A stretch of 64,000 nt of DNA from a bacterium (GCA_030603495.1 JAUVXR010000010.1:12736-76735); one strand, 5' to 3'. Positions 1 through 9,637 are shown, numbered from the stretch's first letter. Made by a program: numbers and translations. Notes: generated from the sequence alone by a model not told the origin.

Positions 1-47
1 TAGCTCGCATGCGCATCTCTGCTCTCCGGACCTCGAGGAACCACCAG

Positions 48-1211
48 CTAGTAGCCAGAGCGTTTCCCAGCCACAGTCATCTGTCGGTACAGGGCAGCAG
101 TAGCTGCAGCCTGTGCCTCGACCGTGAAGAGCTTCTCAGCGCGCTGCCGCCCGCTCTCGCCCAGCCGACGCCTAAGCTCCGAGTCAGCCAGCAGGCGATC
201 CATACCTTCAGCCAGTGCCGTGGCATCGCCAGGCGGAACTAGCAGGCCGGTCTCACCGTCCACAATGGCCTCATCTATGCCCGGCGCCTGGCTGCCAACG
301 GTCGGTACCCCCACGAAGGCCGCCTCAATCAGGCAGAGGCCCAGCCCCTCTTTCGCGACCGACGGTAGCGCCACGATGTCGCAGAGCTGCATTATCGCCA
401 CGGCATCCTCCCGGTACCCCAGGAAATAGGTCCGCTCTGCAATGCGTAACTGCTCGGCCAACCGCGGCAGCCTGGCGGCCAGCGGCCCGCTACCCACGAT
501 CAGGCAGTGCAGTTCGGGGTGACGACCGCTGAGCTTAGCTACCGCCTCCAGTAGGTACTTGTGCCCCTTCTTGGGCGATAAGTGCGCCACTACACCGACC
601 ACCGTTACTCCCTCGGGCAGCCCCAGCTCCTCCCGCACCTGCTGGGGGGGCGGGAGGCTGGCAAAACGCTCCGCCGGGATACCGTTGTAGATTGCGTGGA
701 TGCAAGCAGGGTCCACACCCTGGCCGATGAGATGCTGCCGGACGCCCTGCGACGGCGTCACTATTGCGTCAGCCATTCCGTACCACCACCTGCGGTTCAG
801 CGCGTGGACGTGAGCCAGAGCGGGAATGTCCATGCGCCGCGCCGCCACGCTGCCCCACAGACTGGCCGTGGACAGATGTGTGTGAATGATGTCGGCGTCA
901 ATCTCCCGAGCCAGCCGGGCAATCCGTCCGGGCGCTGCCAGATTCGTCTTCCCGGCAATCCCCGGGGTATGCACCTCCACGCCCCGCTTCGCCAGTTCGT
1001 CCTCCAGGCGCTCGTTGGCCTTGGTCGCTACCACCACCTGGTGTCCCGCTTGCTCAAGAGCCGCCGAGAGAAAGACGACCACCTGCTCCGCCCCCGAGTA
1101 GCGCGACGGGGTAATGACTTGTAGGATTGACAACCGGTCTGACACGCCGCGAAGCCTCCAGTACGGGATGCCTGTAACTTCCTCTTCTGCTGGAAGTTCG
1201 CTCTCGGACAC
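48..1211 (-). CDS. Glycosyltransferase family 4 (GT-B fold)
   Basis: Likely transfers a sugar from a nucleotide-sugar donor to a cell-surface glycan or lipid carrier at the inner face of the membrane. The N-terminal Rossmann half carries an ILQVITPSRYSGAEQV segment near residue 30 (the usual 'GGAE' position). The C-terminal half opens with GVVAHLSPKKGHKYLL near residue 207 and ends with the donor-site motif EGLGLCLIEAA...GIDEAIVDGETG, which contains the E-x7-E pattern of GT4 enzymes. Length (387 aa) is normal. The GTG start at 1211 follows AGGAGGG by about four bases. It is divergent from the URO-D-like gene, and no polysaccharide cluster is visible in the window. The acceptor and sugar cannot be told from sequence. 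Confidence 0.88.
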   Translation of the reverse strand: MSESELPAEEEVTGIPYWRLRGVSDRLSILQVITPSRYSGAEQVVVFLSAALEQAGHQVVVATKANERLEDELAKRGVEVHTPGIAGKTNLAAPGRIARLAREIDADIIHTHLSTASLWGSVAARRMDIPALAHVHALNRRWWYGMADAIVTPSQGVRQHLIGQGVDPACIHAIYNGIPAERFASLPPPQQVREELGLPEGVTVVGVVAHLSPKKGHKYLLEAVAKLSGRHPELHCLIVGSGPLAARLPRLAEQLRIAERTYFLGYREDAVAIMQLCDIVALPSVAKEGLGLCLIEAAFVGVPTVGSQAPGIDEAIVDGETGLLVPPGDATALAEGMDRLLADSELRRRLGESGRQRAEKLFTVEAQAAATAALYRQMTVAGKRSGY

Positions 1212-1324
1212 CTACCCTCCTGCGATGACCTGAGCATAATCCCGATGCGAATAGAAGGTAACCGCTGCCCGGCGGCGAACATACTTCATACCGCTAATTC
1301 CAAACGCTGCACCCAATTAACCTC

Positions 1325-2434
1325 GTGTCCACCCGAGCCCGAGAACCAAACTTCGAACGATTGCGCCAGGTGCTGCTCCGTCAGGGAGAGTCGGATCTAC
1401 TTCCCTTTATGGAGCTAAAATATGATCACGAAATAATGGAGGCGATTCTGGGACGCCCAATACCCAAAGCTGGCTATTCCAGTCAGCAACAGCGTAGTGC
1501 GACTGATGCTGAAGCTCTGCGGGAGTATTACCATCTGCTAGCCGAGTTCTATCGCCGAATGGGTCATGATTATGTTCGCGGCCGCCTGGGCCTGATGCTA
1601 CCCTTGCACGATCTGCACGCACAGGACACCGCGCAACTCGCCAGCGGCAACCGTAGTTGGCGTAATGAGACGCGCGGTCCCATCAATAGCTGGGAGGACT
1701 TTGAAAAGTATCCCTGGCCCGACTCATCTGATATTGATTTCCGTCCACTGGAATACGCCGCCGAGGCGATGGTTGAGGGGATGAAGGTCATCGGGATGGC
1801 CAGCGGCATATTTGAGAACACCTCGTGGCTGTTCGGTACTGAAAACCTTTGCTACGCCCTTTTCGATCAGCCCGACCTCGTCAAAGCTGTCGCTGACCGC
1901 GTGGGCGAACTCTGGGTGGCCGCTGTTGGGGGAATGGCCAGTATGGAAAGCGTGGGTGCAATCTGTGCTGGCGACGATATGGGCTTTAAGACCGGCACCC
2001 TGGTAGCACCTGAAGTCCTGCGCGAATACATCTTGCCGTGGCATAAGAAGTGCGTTCAGGCTGCCCATACCTACGACAAACCGTACGTCCTGCACAGTTG
2101 CGGGGACGTCAGCGCCATTATGGACGATCTGATTGACGACGTGGGAATTGATGCCAAACATTCCTTCGAGGATGTGATCATGCCCATCACTGAAGTCAAG
2201 AAGCGATGGGGAGAGCGCGTAGCCCTGGTTGGTGGTGTGGATGTTGATGTCCTGGCCCGTCGTGACGAGACCTATGTACGCGACTACACCCGCGAGATAA
2301 TCCTGGGCTGTGCCCCCGGCGGCGGCTACGTGCTGGGCTCAGGCAACAGCATCGCCAACTACTGCAAGGTCGAAAACGTTTTGGCTATGTACGATGAGGG
2401 GCGTAAACTGGGCATCTATCCTATCGTAGAGTGA
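1325..2434 (+). CDS. Uroporphyrinogen decarboxylase (URO-D/MtaA) family protein
   Basis: 369 aa, TIM-barrel URO-D superfamily. The segment HSCGDVSAIMDDL places His257 and Cys259 where corrinoid methyltransferases of the MtaA/MtbA branch bind zinc, so a methyltransferase role is more likely than heme biosynthesis; true HemE has different substrate-binding arginines at its N-terminus. The GGVDVDVL and GGGYVLGSGNSI segments are the usual late barrel strands. The GTG start at 1325 has no good Shine-Dalgarno sequence, so the true start could be a little downstream. The thiE-like gene follows after 33 bases and may be co-transcribed. Proteins of this kind are numerous in genomes rich in Gfo/Idh/MocA enzymes; the substrate is unknown. 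Confidence 0.8.
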   Translation: MSTRAREPNFERLRQVLLRQGESDLLPFMELKYDHEIMEAILGRPIPKAGYSSQQQRSATDAEALREYYHLLAEFYRRMGHDYVRGRLGLMLPLHDLHAQDTAQLASGNRSWRNETRGPINSWEDFEKYPWPDSSDIDFRPLEYAAEAMVEGMKVIGMASGIFENTSWLFGTENLCYALFDQPDLVKAVADRVGELWVAAVGGMASMESVGAICAGDDMGFKTGTLVAPEVLREYILPWHKKCVQAAHTYDKPYVLHSCGDVSAIMDDLIDDVGIDAKHSFEDVIMPITEVKKRWGERVALVGGVDVDVLARRDETYVRDYTREIILGCAPGGGYVLGSGNSIANYCKVENVLAMYDEGRKLGIYPIVE

Positions 2435-2467
2435 ACAAGCCCAATTAACCTAAGGAAGTGAGCCACG

Positions 2468-3124
2468 GTGATTGCCAGTATTCGCTCAAAGATATACTTC
2501 GTCACTCCGCCTGACGTTGCCGATCTTCGTTGCCTGCTTGACCTGGTGCGGGCAGCCATCCGTGGCGGCGCGGGCATGATTCAGTACCGCACCAAGAATC
2601 GCTCCACCCGAATCATGGTGGAAGAAGCGCGATCCCTGCTTAAACTTACCCGCCCCGCTGAGGTGCCGCTTATCGTCAACGACCGCGTGGACGTGGCCCT
2701 GGCAGTAGGCGCCGACGGGGTCCATATCGGCCAACAAGAGGATATGCCCGTGGCTGACGCTCGACGCCTCATCGGCCCACATGCTATCTTAGGCGTCACT
2801 GCACCCGTCCTGGCCGAAGCCCACCAGGCCCAGCGCGCCGCCGCCACCTACGTCTCCTGTGGTCCGGTTTTCGCCTCCCCGACCAAGCCAGACAAGCCCC
2901 CCCTCGGCCCGCTGGCGGTGCAACACCTTCAGACGACCATCTCGCTGCCCATCTGCGCCATCGGTGGAATCACCGAGAACACCTTGCCGCACCTGAGCGA
3001 GGTCAATCCCGCTCTCGTCGCAGTATCTTCGGCGATCAGCCAAGCCGCTGAGGCTCAGGCCGCCACTGAGCGTTTGGTCCAGTTGGCCGAGCAAGTCATA
3101 CCTCGGCCCACCTTTGGCCCGTGA
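2468..3124 (+). CDS. thiE: Thiamine-phosphate synthase
   Basis: Condenses HMP-pyrophosphate with carboxythiazole phosphate to give thiamine phosphate in the cytosol. All family motifs are readable in order: IQYRTKN near residue 39, IVNDRVDVALAVGADGVHIGQQED near 75-98, SCGPVFASPTKPDKPPLG near 135-152 and AIGGI near 167. The 218 aa length is typical. GTG start at 2468 is preceded by AAGGAAGTGAG. It follows the URO-D-like gene by 33 bases. No TPP riboswitch was recognised upstream of the pair, and no other thiamine gene lies in the window. Confidence 0.93.
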   Translation: MIASIRSKIYFVTPPDVADLRCLLDLVRAAIRGGAGMIQYRTKNRSTRIMVEEARSLLKLTRPAEVPLIVNDRVDVALAVGADGVHIGQQEDMPVADARRLIGPHAILGVTAPVLAEAHQAQRAAATYVSCGPVFASPTKPDKPPLGPLAVQHLQTTISLPICAIGGITENTLPHLSEVNPALVAVSSAISQAAEAQAATERLVQLAEQVIPRPTFGP

Positions 3125-3230
3125 GACCAGACGGCCCCCCCAGTCCACTCTTGCTCTTTTGCGGTCTTCGAAGCTGTCTCGTGCCGATATCTCACGGCTG
3201 CACTGCCGCTGGGCTACCGTTCTTCCTGCA

Positions 3231-4643
3231 TCACAGATGCGTGGCACTGCCCAGTGGTCCGTCACCGCCCGTGGGCATATTGCCGCTGTGAATAGGCATA
3301 GCGCCGTTATCATCGTAACACGGCGTCTCTGGCCTTCCGTCGTGGCTCTGGGCATAGTTGAATGCTTCGACCATCGAGATATTGCCATTGCCGTTGGCGT
3401 CGGCATTAACTGCACCGCTCCCATCCGGCTTCTGGCCCGTCAGGGCGGCGAAGTAGTGGTACGTGAACTCACCGTAGTGCTGGCTGATGGTGTCGGCCCA
3501 GGAAGCCTGAACCGGAGAACAGGAGGCCATCACTATCCGATTAGTCCCCAGCAGGTCTTTCACGAAGCCACCGCTGAAGCACTGCTTCATCTGGAAGATC
3601 ATCTTGGAGTAGTGTGTGATCTTGTTGACCTCGACGGCGAACTCGTCGTCGCTGATGCGGTCACCCCATAGGCTGACGGTCTCATCGAATGCCAACATGT
3701 CAGTCCTGTCGCCGTCGCCGTTGAAGTCGCGGTTGTAGGCGGCCTCCGAGATGTTTTCTGCACCCTCATCACCGTTGGTGTCAATCTGCCCACCATAGAT
3801 GCCCGGGCCATAGCCGGCGATGGCTTGGGCAAGGAACCCGCCGCCGTGGTCATTTATCATCACGTAGAGAGTGTCCGAGGACTTCATCTTCCCGGCAAGC
3901 TCGTTGAAGACCGTGGCAATGTTGGCCTTGCTAGCCGAGTAGTTGACCGGCACGTCCGCGTCGCGGCCGGTGCCGCTGGCATAGATGACGTAGATGTTAG
4001 CAGCGGCGTAGCCCTCCGAACGTAAGATATTGTACATCGTCTTAAGGTCACGCCAGTAGCGGTAGTGGTTGCTGGCGGCACTGCCGCCTCCAACGATAAG
4101 CACGGCATACTTCTTGGCCATAAGTAGCGGACCCAATACCCAAGGCTTTATCCTCAACAACGGGCGATACTGCACCACCCGCCGCGCCGTAGCCCGCTGG
4201 AGTATGGTCGGCTGGGCGGTTGCACTTGTCTCCAGAATAATCAATTCAGGCTGCATCCAGGCCGGATCCTGGCCGCCGGGCTGCCGGAGTACGCCCTGTA
4301 TCTTGATCGTATCCCCGGACTTGACGCCCGCCAGCGGCGGCCCAGAGAGCAGGATGTACGACTCCGGCGGCAACTCCATATCGCACAGCGCCCTGTTGTT
4401 GTCGTCAATTATCATCGGGACTGAGCCGTCGTAGTAGTATCCCTCCATAACCACACTCTTGTTCAGCAACTGTAGACGCTGGACGCCTTTGGCCTGGCTA
4501 AGCGTAGGTGTCGCCAGCTTGAGTTGCACTTGCACCGGTGCGCGCAGGCTTGGCCCGGGCAGCTTGACTTGGGTCAGGGCTGGCAGCCCCGTGCTCACCC
4601 CCATCACAATGACTAACACGACCTGTAGACTTCGCTTCAACAT
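3231..4643 (-). CDS. Secreted caspase-like (clan CD, C13-type) cysteine peptidase with EF-hand-like loops
   Basis: 470 aa. A signal peptide covers about residues 1-25. Residues 45-145 look like a small OB-like beta domain (GDTIKIQGVLRQ). From 178 there is a caspase/legumain-like fold: strand AVLIVGG, strand NIYVIYASG, then catalytic His266 in MINDHGGG and Cys355 in MKQCFSGGF, the order and spacing expected for clan CD. Three acidic, Asn/Gly-rich loops (about 288-303, 306-316 and 413-428) resemble EF-hand/dockerin calcium loops; two are inserted between His and Cys. ATG follows a perfect AAGGAGGT. No obvious substrate protein or inhibitor is adjacent. Peptidase identity is inferred from motifs; whether it is C13, C14 or C25-like is not settled. 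Confidence 0.75.
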   Translation of the reverse strand: MLKRSLQVVLVIVMGVSTGLPALTQVKLPGPSLRAPVQVQLKLATPTLSQAKGVQRLQLLNKSVVMEGYYYDGSVPMIIDDNNRALCDMELPPESYILLSGPPLAGVKSGDTIKIQGVLRQPGGQDPAWMQPELIILETSATAQPTILQRATARRVVQYRPLLRIKPWVLGPLLMAKKYAVLIVGGGSAASNHYRYWRDLKTMYNILRSEGYAAANIYVIYASGTGRDADVPVNYSASKANIATVFNELAGKMKSSDTLYVMINDHGGGFLAQAIAGYGPGIYGGQIDTNGDEGAENISEAAYNRDFNGDGDRTDMLAFDETVSLWGDRISDDEFAVEVNKITHYSKMIFQMKQCFSGGFVKDLLGTNRIVMASCSPVQASWADTISQHYGEFTYHYFAALTGQKPDGSGAVNADANGNGNISMVEAFNYAQSHDGRPETPCYDDNGAMPIHSGNMPTGGDGPLGSATHL

Positions 4644-4744
4644 TTTGATACCTCCTTGTGGGTATGCTGCGTCTTCACATAGGTACGATACGGCTTCTCC
4701 TTCGCCGCAGCTGCAGACAATACCTCCCCAGACCCAGAAGCCGC

Positions 4745-5953
4745 CTAGAGCGGTTCGCTAGTTACCACCCGGGCAAGCAACGCGACCGCCTCCGCAGCAA
4801 TGCCCTCCTCACGCCCCACGAAGCCCAGCCCTTCGGTAGTGGTAGCTTTGACGCTCACCGCTTGCGCATCTAGTTGCAGTATTGCGGCAATGCGGTTGCA
4901 CATCGCCGGAACATACCGCGCCAACCGCGGCTGCTCGGCCATTATGGTGACGTCAACGTTGACTGGGCGGTAGCCGGCCTTGGCAACGAGTCTGACCACC
5001 TCAGCAAGCAAGGCAGCGCTGTCGGCATCCTGGAACGCCGGGTCGCTATCTGCAAAGTGCGTGCCAATGTCCCCTAGAGCCACACCGCCCAGCAGCGCAT
5101 CGGCGATGGCGTGGAGGGCAACGTCGGCATCCGAATGGCCGGCGAGCCCGCGGTCGTGAGGCACCTCGACGCCACCCAGCATAAGGCGGCGCCCCTCGGC
5201 GAGGCGGTGGACGTCGTAGCCGTGGCCTATGCGCACCGTCTCGGGGCCTGCCACCAACGCTTGGGCGCGGGTCCAGTCCTCCGGCAGTGTGATCTTGAAA
5301 TTCCCCGGATCATCTTCCACCACCGTTACCTGTGCACCAGCTCTCTCCACAAGCGCGGCGTCGTCGGTATCTTCCCAGTCTTCCGCTCGGGCCTGGCGAT
5401 AAGCATCGTGAATGGTGCTAAAGCGAAAGGTCTGAGGAGTCTGGGCCTGCCAGAACTTGGCCCGGTCCGCGGTGCCAGCGACCCGGCCATCACTAGTGAC
5501 CTCTTTGAGCGTGTCGGTGAGGGGTCGGGCTGCGATGGCCGCGCCAGTTCGCTGCGCGTCGTCGATGGTCCGGATGATAATAGCCGGGCTTACAAAGGGC
5601 CGGGCTCCGTCGTGTATCGCTACGAGCTCCGGAGCCTGACTGCTGAGGCTCTCGAGGCCAGCATAGACTGATTCTGCGCGGGTCCTGCCCCCGGGGATCA
5701 CGGCCGCAACCTTGGTCAAGCCGGCCTGCTGGCACAGCGAGCGGGCCAGCCCCTGACGATCGGCCGGGACGACCAGGACAATCCTGGCAATCTGCTCGAC
5801 CCCCTGAAATGTACGCAGTGACCAGAGGAAAAGCGGACTCGTACCTAGCTGGAGGAAGGCTTTCGGGATACTGGCACCCAACCGGTGGCCTTCTCCTGCT
5901 GCAACGATGAGGCCGGCAGTCTCGGGGATTGCCGATGCGCCGAGGGAACTCAC
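4745..5953 (-). CDS. ispDF: Bifunctional IspD/IspF (MEP isoprenoid pathway)
   Basis: Two steps of the non-mevalonate isoprenoid pathway in one 402-aa protein. Residues about 12-230 are IspD (MEP cytidylyltransferase), with the nucleotide-binding LIVAAGEGHRLG at 15-26 and the DGARPF segment. Residues about 240-400 are IspF (ME-cPP synthase), with metal-site motif GYDVHRL, GHSDADV and the C-terminal TTEGLGFVGREEGIAAEAV. The GTG start at 5953 overlaps the yacL stop as GTGA, so translation is probably coupled. IspDF fusions occur in several phyla; here the neighbour yacL matches the order seen in Firmicutes-like and related genomes. Confidence 0.95.
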   Translation of the reverse strand: MSSLGASAIPETAGLIVAAGEGHRLGASIPKAFLQLGTSPLFLWSLRTFQGVEQIARIVLVVPADRQGLARSLCQQAGLTKVAAVIPGGRTRAESVYAGLESLSSQAPELVAIHDGARPFVSPAIIIRTIDDAQRTGAAIAARPLTDTLKEVTSDGRVAGTADRAKFWQAQTPQTFRFSTIHDAYRQARAEDWEDTDDAALVERAGAQVTVVEDDPGNFKITLPEDWTRAQALVAGPETVRIGHGYDVHRLAEGRRLMLGGVEVPHDRGLAGHSDADVALHAIADALLGGVALGDIGTHFADSDPAFQDADSAALLAEVVRLVAKAGYRPVNVDVTIMAEQPRLARYVPAMCNRIAAILQLDAQAVSVKATTTEGLGFVGREEGIAAEAVALLARVVTSEPL

Positions 5954-7065
5954 AGTGCGTTCGTGCCCCTGCCGCGACCCGTATGTTCACGGGGCAGCTC
6001 AGCAAAGATCATCTTGCCCGCACTGGTTTGCAGGACACTGGTGACCGTCACCGGCTGCAGCCGCCCCACAGCGTCGGCACCATTCTCGACCACGACCATC
6101 GTGCCATCGTCGAGATAGCCAATACCCTGGCTGGGCTCTTTGCCCTCTTTGACGATGGTGACGGTTAACTCTTCGCCCGGCAAGAACACTGGCTTCAGGG
6201 CATTGGCCAGTTCGTTGACGTTGAGCACAGGCACACCACTCAATTTGGCGATCTCGTTGACGCTGTAATCATTGGTGACAACGGCGGCGTGCTTGGCCTT
6301 GGCTAGTTTCACCAGCCGGGTGTCAACATCGTCATAGGGGACTTCCTCGCTATTGTAGTCCTCGTACACAGCGATATCAACCTGATCCAGGTTCTTCAGC
6401 GTGTTGAGCATGTCCAGGCCGCGGCGGCCCCGGGATCGCTTGAGGTTGTCACTGGAGTCGGCAATGTGATGAAGCTCCTGGAGGATGAAGTCAGGCACCA
6501 ATAGCGGCCCCTCCAAGAAACTAGTCGCAGCAATGTCAGCGATTCGTCCGTCAATGATGATATTAGTATCGAGCATCTTGGGCATACTGTGAACGACTCC
6601 AGTGATCTTGCCCAATGATGGCAAACGTCCCAGGCTGGGGAAGATGTAGACAATCTGTCCACGGGCGCTCATGGCAAAACCTACGCCCAGCGCCACGCCC
6701 ACAACGCTGGCGAATATCCGGATCGGCAGACCGAAGCCCCGGACTTCAGCGAAAGGCACTGTTACCAGCAGCGCAACTACCAAGCCTAGCACTACACCGA
6801 TCGCGCCAGCAATCTTGTCTACCAGCGAGACTCGCTCAAAGTAGTTGACCCAGCTGACAATCTTTCGGAAGGAGAATAATGAGAAGAGGAAGCCCAACAG
6901 CCCCCCTACCACGTTTACACCGATGGTAAAGAGAAGCGCGTCACGCCCGCCTTCTTCCAGATGTACTCGCGGTAGTAGTCCTTTGGCGATGAGATTACCG
7001 ACGATGACTCCGACAAGCACGACAGCGGCGACAAACAATGCCCACAGGCCCCTCAATATGATCAT
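5950..7065 (-). CDS. PIN-TRAM domain membrane protein (YacL family)
   Basis: Four predicted membrane helices fill about residues 1-150, followed by a PIN nuclease-like domain that opens with KMLDTNIIIDGRIADI and has further acidic residues (LQELHHIAD, VDTRLVKLA, VVTNDYSVNE), and a C-terminal TRAM domain (ELTVTIVKEG...GYLDDGTMVVVENG). This is the YacL architecture; the family is probably RNA-binding or ribonucleolytic, but its target is not established. The ATG at 7065 is chosen because ATAGGAG lies about nine bases upstream; a GTG at 7074 is possible but too close to that site. It is the first gene of the yacL-ispDF pair. Confidence 0.88.
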   Translation of the reverse strand: MIILRGLWALFVAAVVLVGVIVGNLIAKGLLPRVHLEEGGRDALLFTIGVNVVGGLLGFLFSLFSFRKIVSWVNYFERVSLVDKIAGAIGVVLGLVVALLVTVPFAEVRGFGLPIRIFASVVGVALGVGFAMSARGQIVYIFPSLGRLPSLGKITGVVHSMPKMLDTNIIIDGRIADIAATSFLEGPLLVPDFILQELHHIADSSDNLKRSRGRRGLDMLNTLKNLDQVDIAVYEDYNSEEVPYDDVDTRLVKLAKAKHAAVVTNDYSVNEIAKLSGVPVLNVNELANALKPVFLPGEELTVTIVKEGKEPSQGIGYLDDGTMVVVENGADAVGRLQPVTVTSVLQTSAGKMIFAELPREHTGRGRGTNAL

Positions 7066-7390
7066 AATGGTCACTCCTATTGACGTATCTGGCCATGATT
7101 AACGACAGGATATGTGTATAATAAACCCGCTCGCTTACGTGGCAGCAGGCTAGTTAGCTTTGCCATATACCTCAACCGAGGCTAATCGAGTATATTCTAC
7201 CTCATTTCCCCACGATTCGCCAAGTCTGCAGGTGCTTCTACTGTCGTGGTCACTTGTCCACCAGTCCCAGATAACGCTTCTCCCCGCGGAATTGTACGGG
7301 ACAATCAGGCCTAACCAACACGAGGAGCAAGGTCCACTGGCCCCACCCCCTACATTGTATCGCCACAAGAGCCGTCGGCCATATCGTAAA
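7066..7390. other. Gap between nrdJ and yacL
   Basis: 325 bases without a convincing gene. It holds a likely minus-strand promoter for yacL (7194-7223) and a long 5' leader. Open frames crossing it have poor codon structure and no homology I recognise. Confidence 0.5.
7194..7223 (-). promoter_or_regulatory. Candidate sigma-70 promoter for yacL-ispDF
   Basis: On the minus strand TTGGCG (7218-7223) is followed after 18 bases by TAGAAT (7194-7199). This would start RNA near 7187 and leave a leader of about 120 bases before yacL. The -10 matches five of six consensus positions; the -35 matches four. Confidence 0.42.
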
Positions 7391-9637
7391 TTAGTCGCAC
7401 TGGCTGAAGCCACAGCCGTAGCACTTGCGGCAGCCCTCCTCGTGATACAGCACACCACCACACTCCGGACACGCGCCGGCATGACCGTTGCGCTCGGGGT
7501 TGAAGTCAATCCGGAGCTGGGCTGCCTCGGAGAGCACGGTTCGTTCGATGGCCCGGGCGAAAGCATCAGCGCACGAGAGTACCTTTCTCCCGCCCGCTTC
7601 CCAGGCCGGCATGTGACAGCTTATGCCCTTGAGCTGCTTGACAACGTGTTCCGGGCCAATGCCCGACCTGAGCGATAGCGAGATAAGCCGAGCCAGCGCC
7701 TCCGTCTGGGAGGCCACGCAGCCGCCGGCCTTGCCCATATTGCCGAATAGCTCAAAGGGACCGCGTTCGTCGGAGTTTATGGTCACGTAGAGGTTGCCAC
7801 AGCCGGTGCTCATATTTCGCGTCTCGCCAGTGACCGCTTCGGGTCTCGGTCGCGGCTGCAGCGGCGCGCCCAGCGCCTGTTCGGTTTTCCCCGTGCTCAG
7901 CACCTGGGCCTCGCGGCAGCCATCGCGGTAGATCGTCACACCTTTGCAGCCCAGTTCGTAGGCGAACATGTAGGCCGCACGGATATCCTCGACCGTCGCC
8001 TCGTTTGCCAGGTTAATTGTCTTGGAGACCGCATTATCGGTGTACTTCTGGAACGCCGCCTGAATCTGGATATGCCACTCGGGACTGATATCATGGGCAG
8101 TGCGGAATAGGTCACGCACATCGGCGGGGATCTCCTCAATCTCTGCCAGGCTACCGTGGGCGGCAATGGCCTTCATCAGCTCAGGTGAGTGGAAGCCGCG
8201 ATCACAGGCCACCTGCTCGAACAAGGGATTAACCTCGACCAGTTCCTCGCCATCCAGGATACGCCGCGTAAACGCCACAGCAAATAGGGGCTCAATGCCG
8301 CTGGAGGTCCCCGCTATTATACTGATGCTCCCCGTCGGCGCAATGGTCGTAAGCGTCGCATTACGCAATTTCAACCCGTTCTCGCTGGACCGGTAGATGC
8401 TCTTATCCCAGTTAGGGAAGGCGCCCCGCTGCTCAGCCAGCGCAACGGAGGCCTGCTGCGCTTGCTCTCGGATGAAGCCCATTATCTTCTCTGCCGCCGT
8501 CATCGCCTCCTCCGAATCGTAGCGGATCCCCAGATGGATGAGGGCATCGGCAAATCCCATTACGCCCAGGCCTACTTTGCGGTTGCCCCGCGTCATCTCC
8601 GCGATCTGCGGCAGCGGAAATTTATTCATGTCAATGACGTTGTCCAGGAAGCGGACCGCCACCTGGACGGTATCAGCGAGTGTGTCCCAGTTGATCTGGC
8701 CCGTACCGATCTCGCCACTCACCATCTTCGCTAAGTTGATCGAGCCCAGATTACAAGACTCGTAAGGCAACAGAGGCTGCTCGCCGCAGGGGTTAGTGCT
8801 TTCGATCTCGCCGAGTGCAGGCGTCGGATTCTCTGCATTGATCTGGTCAATGAAGACCACGCCTGGATCGCCGCACTCCCACGCACTTTCAACGATCTCC
8901 TCGAATACTGCTCGGGCCGGACGGGCCTCGACTACCTCGGCGCTGCGCGGGTTAATCAGGTCATAGCTCTGGTCACCAATGACGGCCTGCATAAAGTCGT
9001 CAGTGGCTAGGACCGAGATATTGAAGTTGGTGAGTTGACTCTGGTCGCGCTTGACTCGGATAAACTCCATTATGTCGGGGTGGTCCACGCGCAGGACGGC
9101 CATGTTAGCCCCGCGCCGCGTTCCGCCCTGTTTGATGGCATCAGTCGCGGCATCGAAGACACGCATGAACGATACCGGGCCCGAGGAGACCCCCTTAGTA
9201 GAACTGACAATATCGTCCTTGGGACGCAGCCGTGAGAACGAAAAACCCGTACCTCCGCCGCTCTTGTGAATCAGCGCGGTGTGCTTGACCGCATCGAAGA
9301 TGCTCTCCATTGAGTCATCGATGGGCAGTACAAAACAGGCCGAAAGCTGCTGGAAAGGGCGGCCAGCGTTCATCAGTGTGGGGCTATTGGGCAGGAACTC
9401 CAGCCGGGCCATCACCTCGTAGAAGCGCTGCTCCCACTGAGCGATCTCCTCGTCAGAGGCGCCGTAGTTGCGCTCTGCCAGGGCGATACTGCCAGCGACA
9501 CGGTGGAACATATCCTCCGGCCCCTCCTTGGGCTGTCCCTCGTCGTCACGCACTAGGTAGCGGCGCCGGAGCACCGTTAGCGCATTGGGGGCAAGTTCCA
9601 GTTCGTTGCCCTCCACCGCCGGTTGTCTCACGCTCAT
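7391..9637 (-). CDS. nrdJ: Vitamin B12-dependent ribonucleotide reductase (class II)
   Basis: Makes deoxyribonucleotides with adenosylcobalamin as radical source, so it works with or without oxygen. The 748-aa protein has the N-terminal NSPTLMNAGRPFQQLSACF block (first redox cysteine), the catalytic NPCGEQPLLPYESCNLGSINLA block with the Asn-Cys-Glu triad, PTGSISIIAGTSSGIEP, and a C-terminal cysteine-rich tail (CPECGG...CRKCYGCGFSQC) that serves for re-reduction and zinc binding. The ATG at 9637 is preferred because GAGGTGAAGTG lies immediately before it; an upstream in-frame start at 9670 lacks a site. It is preceded by a near-consensus promoter. No class I or III reductase is visible here. 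Confidence 0.95.
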   Translation of the reverse strand: MSVRQPAVEGNELELAPNALTVLRRRYLVRDDEGQPKEGPEDMFHRVAGSIALAERNYGASDEEIAQWEQRFYEVMARLEFLPNSPTLMNAGRPFQQLSACFVLPIDDSMESIFDAVKHTALIHKSGGGTGFSFSRLRPKDDIVSSTKGVSSGPVSFMRVFDAATDAIKQGGTRRGANMAVLRVDHPDIMEFIRVKRDQSQLTNFNISVLATDDFMQAVIGDQSYDLINPRSAEVVEARPARAVFEEIVESAWECGDPGVVFIDQINAENPTPALGEIESTNPCGEQPLLPYESCNLGSINLAKMVSGEIGTGQINWDTLADTVQVAVRFLDNVIDMNKFPLPQIAEMTRGNRKVGLGVMGFADALIHLGIRYDSEEAMTAAEKIMGFIREQAQQASVALAEQRGAFPNWDKSIYRSSENGLKLRNATLTTIAPTGSISIIAGTSSGIEPLFAVAFTRRILDGEELVEVNPLFEQVACDRGFHSPELMKAIAAHGSLAEIEEIPADVRDLFRTAHDISPEWHIQIQAAFQKYTDNAVSKTINLANEATVEDIRAAYMFAYELGCKGVTIYRDGCREAQVLSTGKTEQALGAPLQPRPRPEAVTGETRNMSTGCGNLYVTINSDERGPFELFGNMGKAGGCVASQTEALARLISLSLRSGIGPEHVVKQLKGISCHMPAWEAGGRKVLSCADAFARAIERTVLSEAAQLRIDFNPERNGHAGACPECGGVLYHEEGCRKCYGCGFSQCD

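Noticed and set aside
1212-1324. TPP riboswitch before the URO-D-like/thiE pair.
   Set aside because: A CCTGAG-like piece is present but the rest of the TPP core (ACCCTTTGAACCTGATCTGG) is absent.
7160-7678. A 172-aa plus-strand frame at the end of nrdJ.
   Set aside because: It is the reverse of the nrdJ C-terminus with no ribosome site and no family features.
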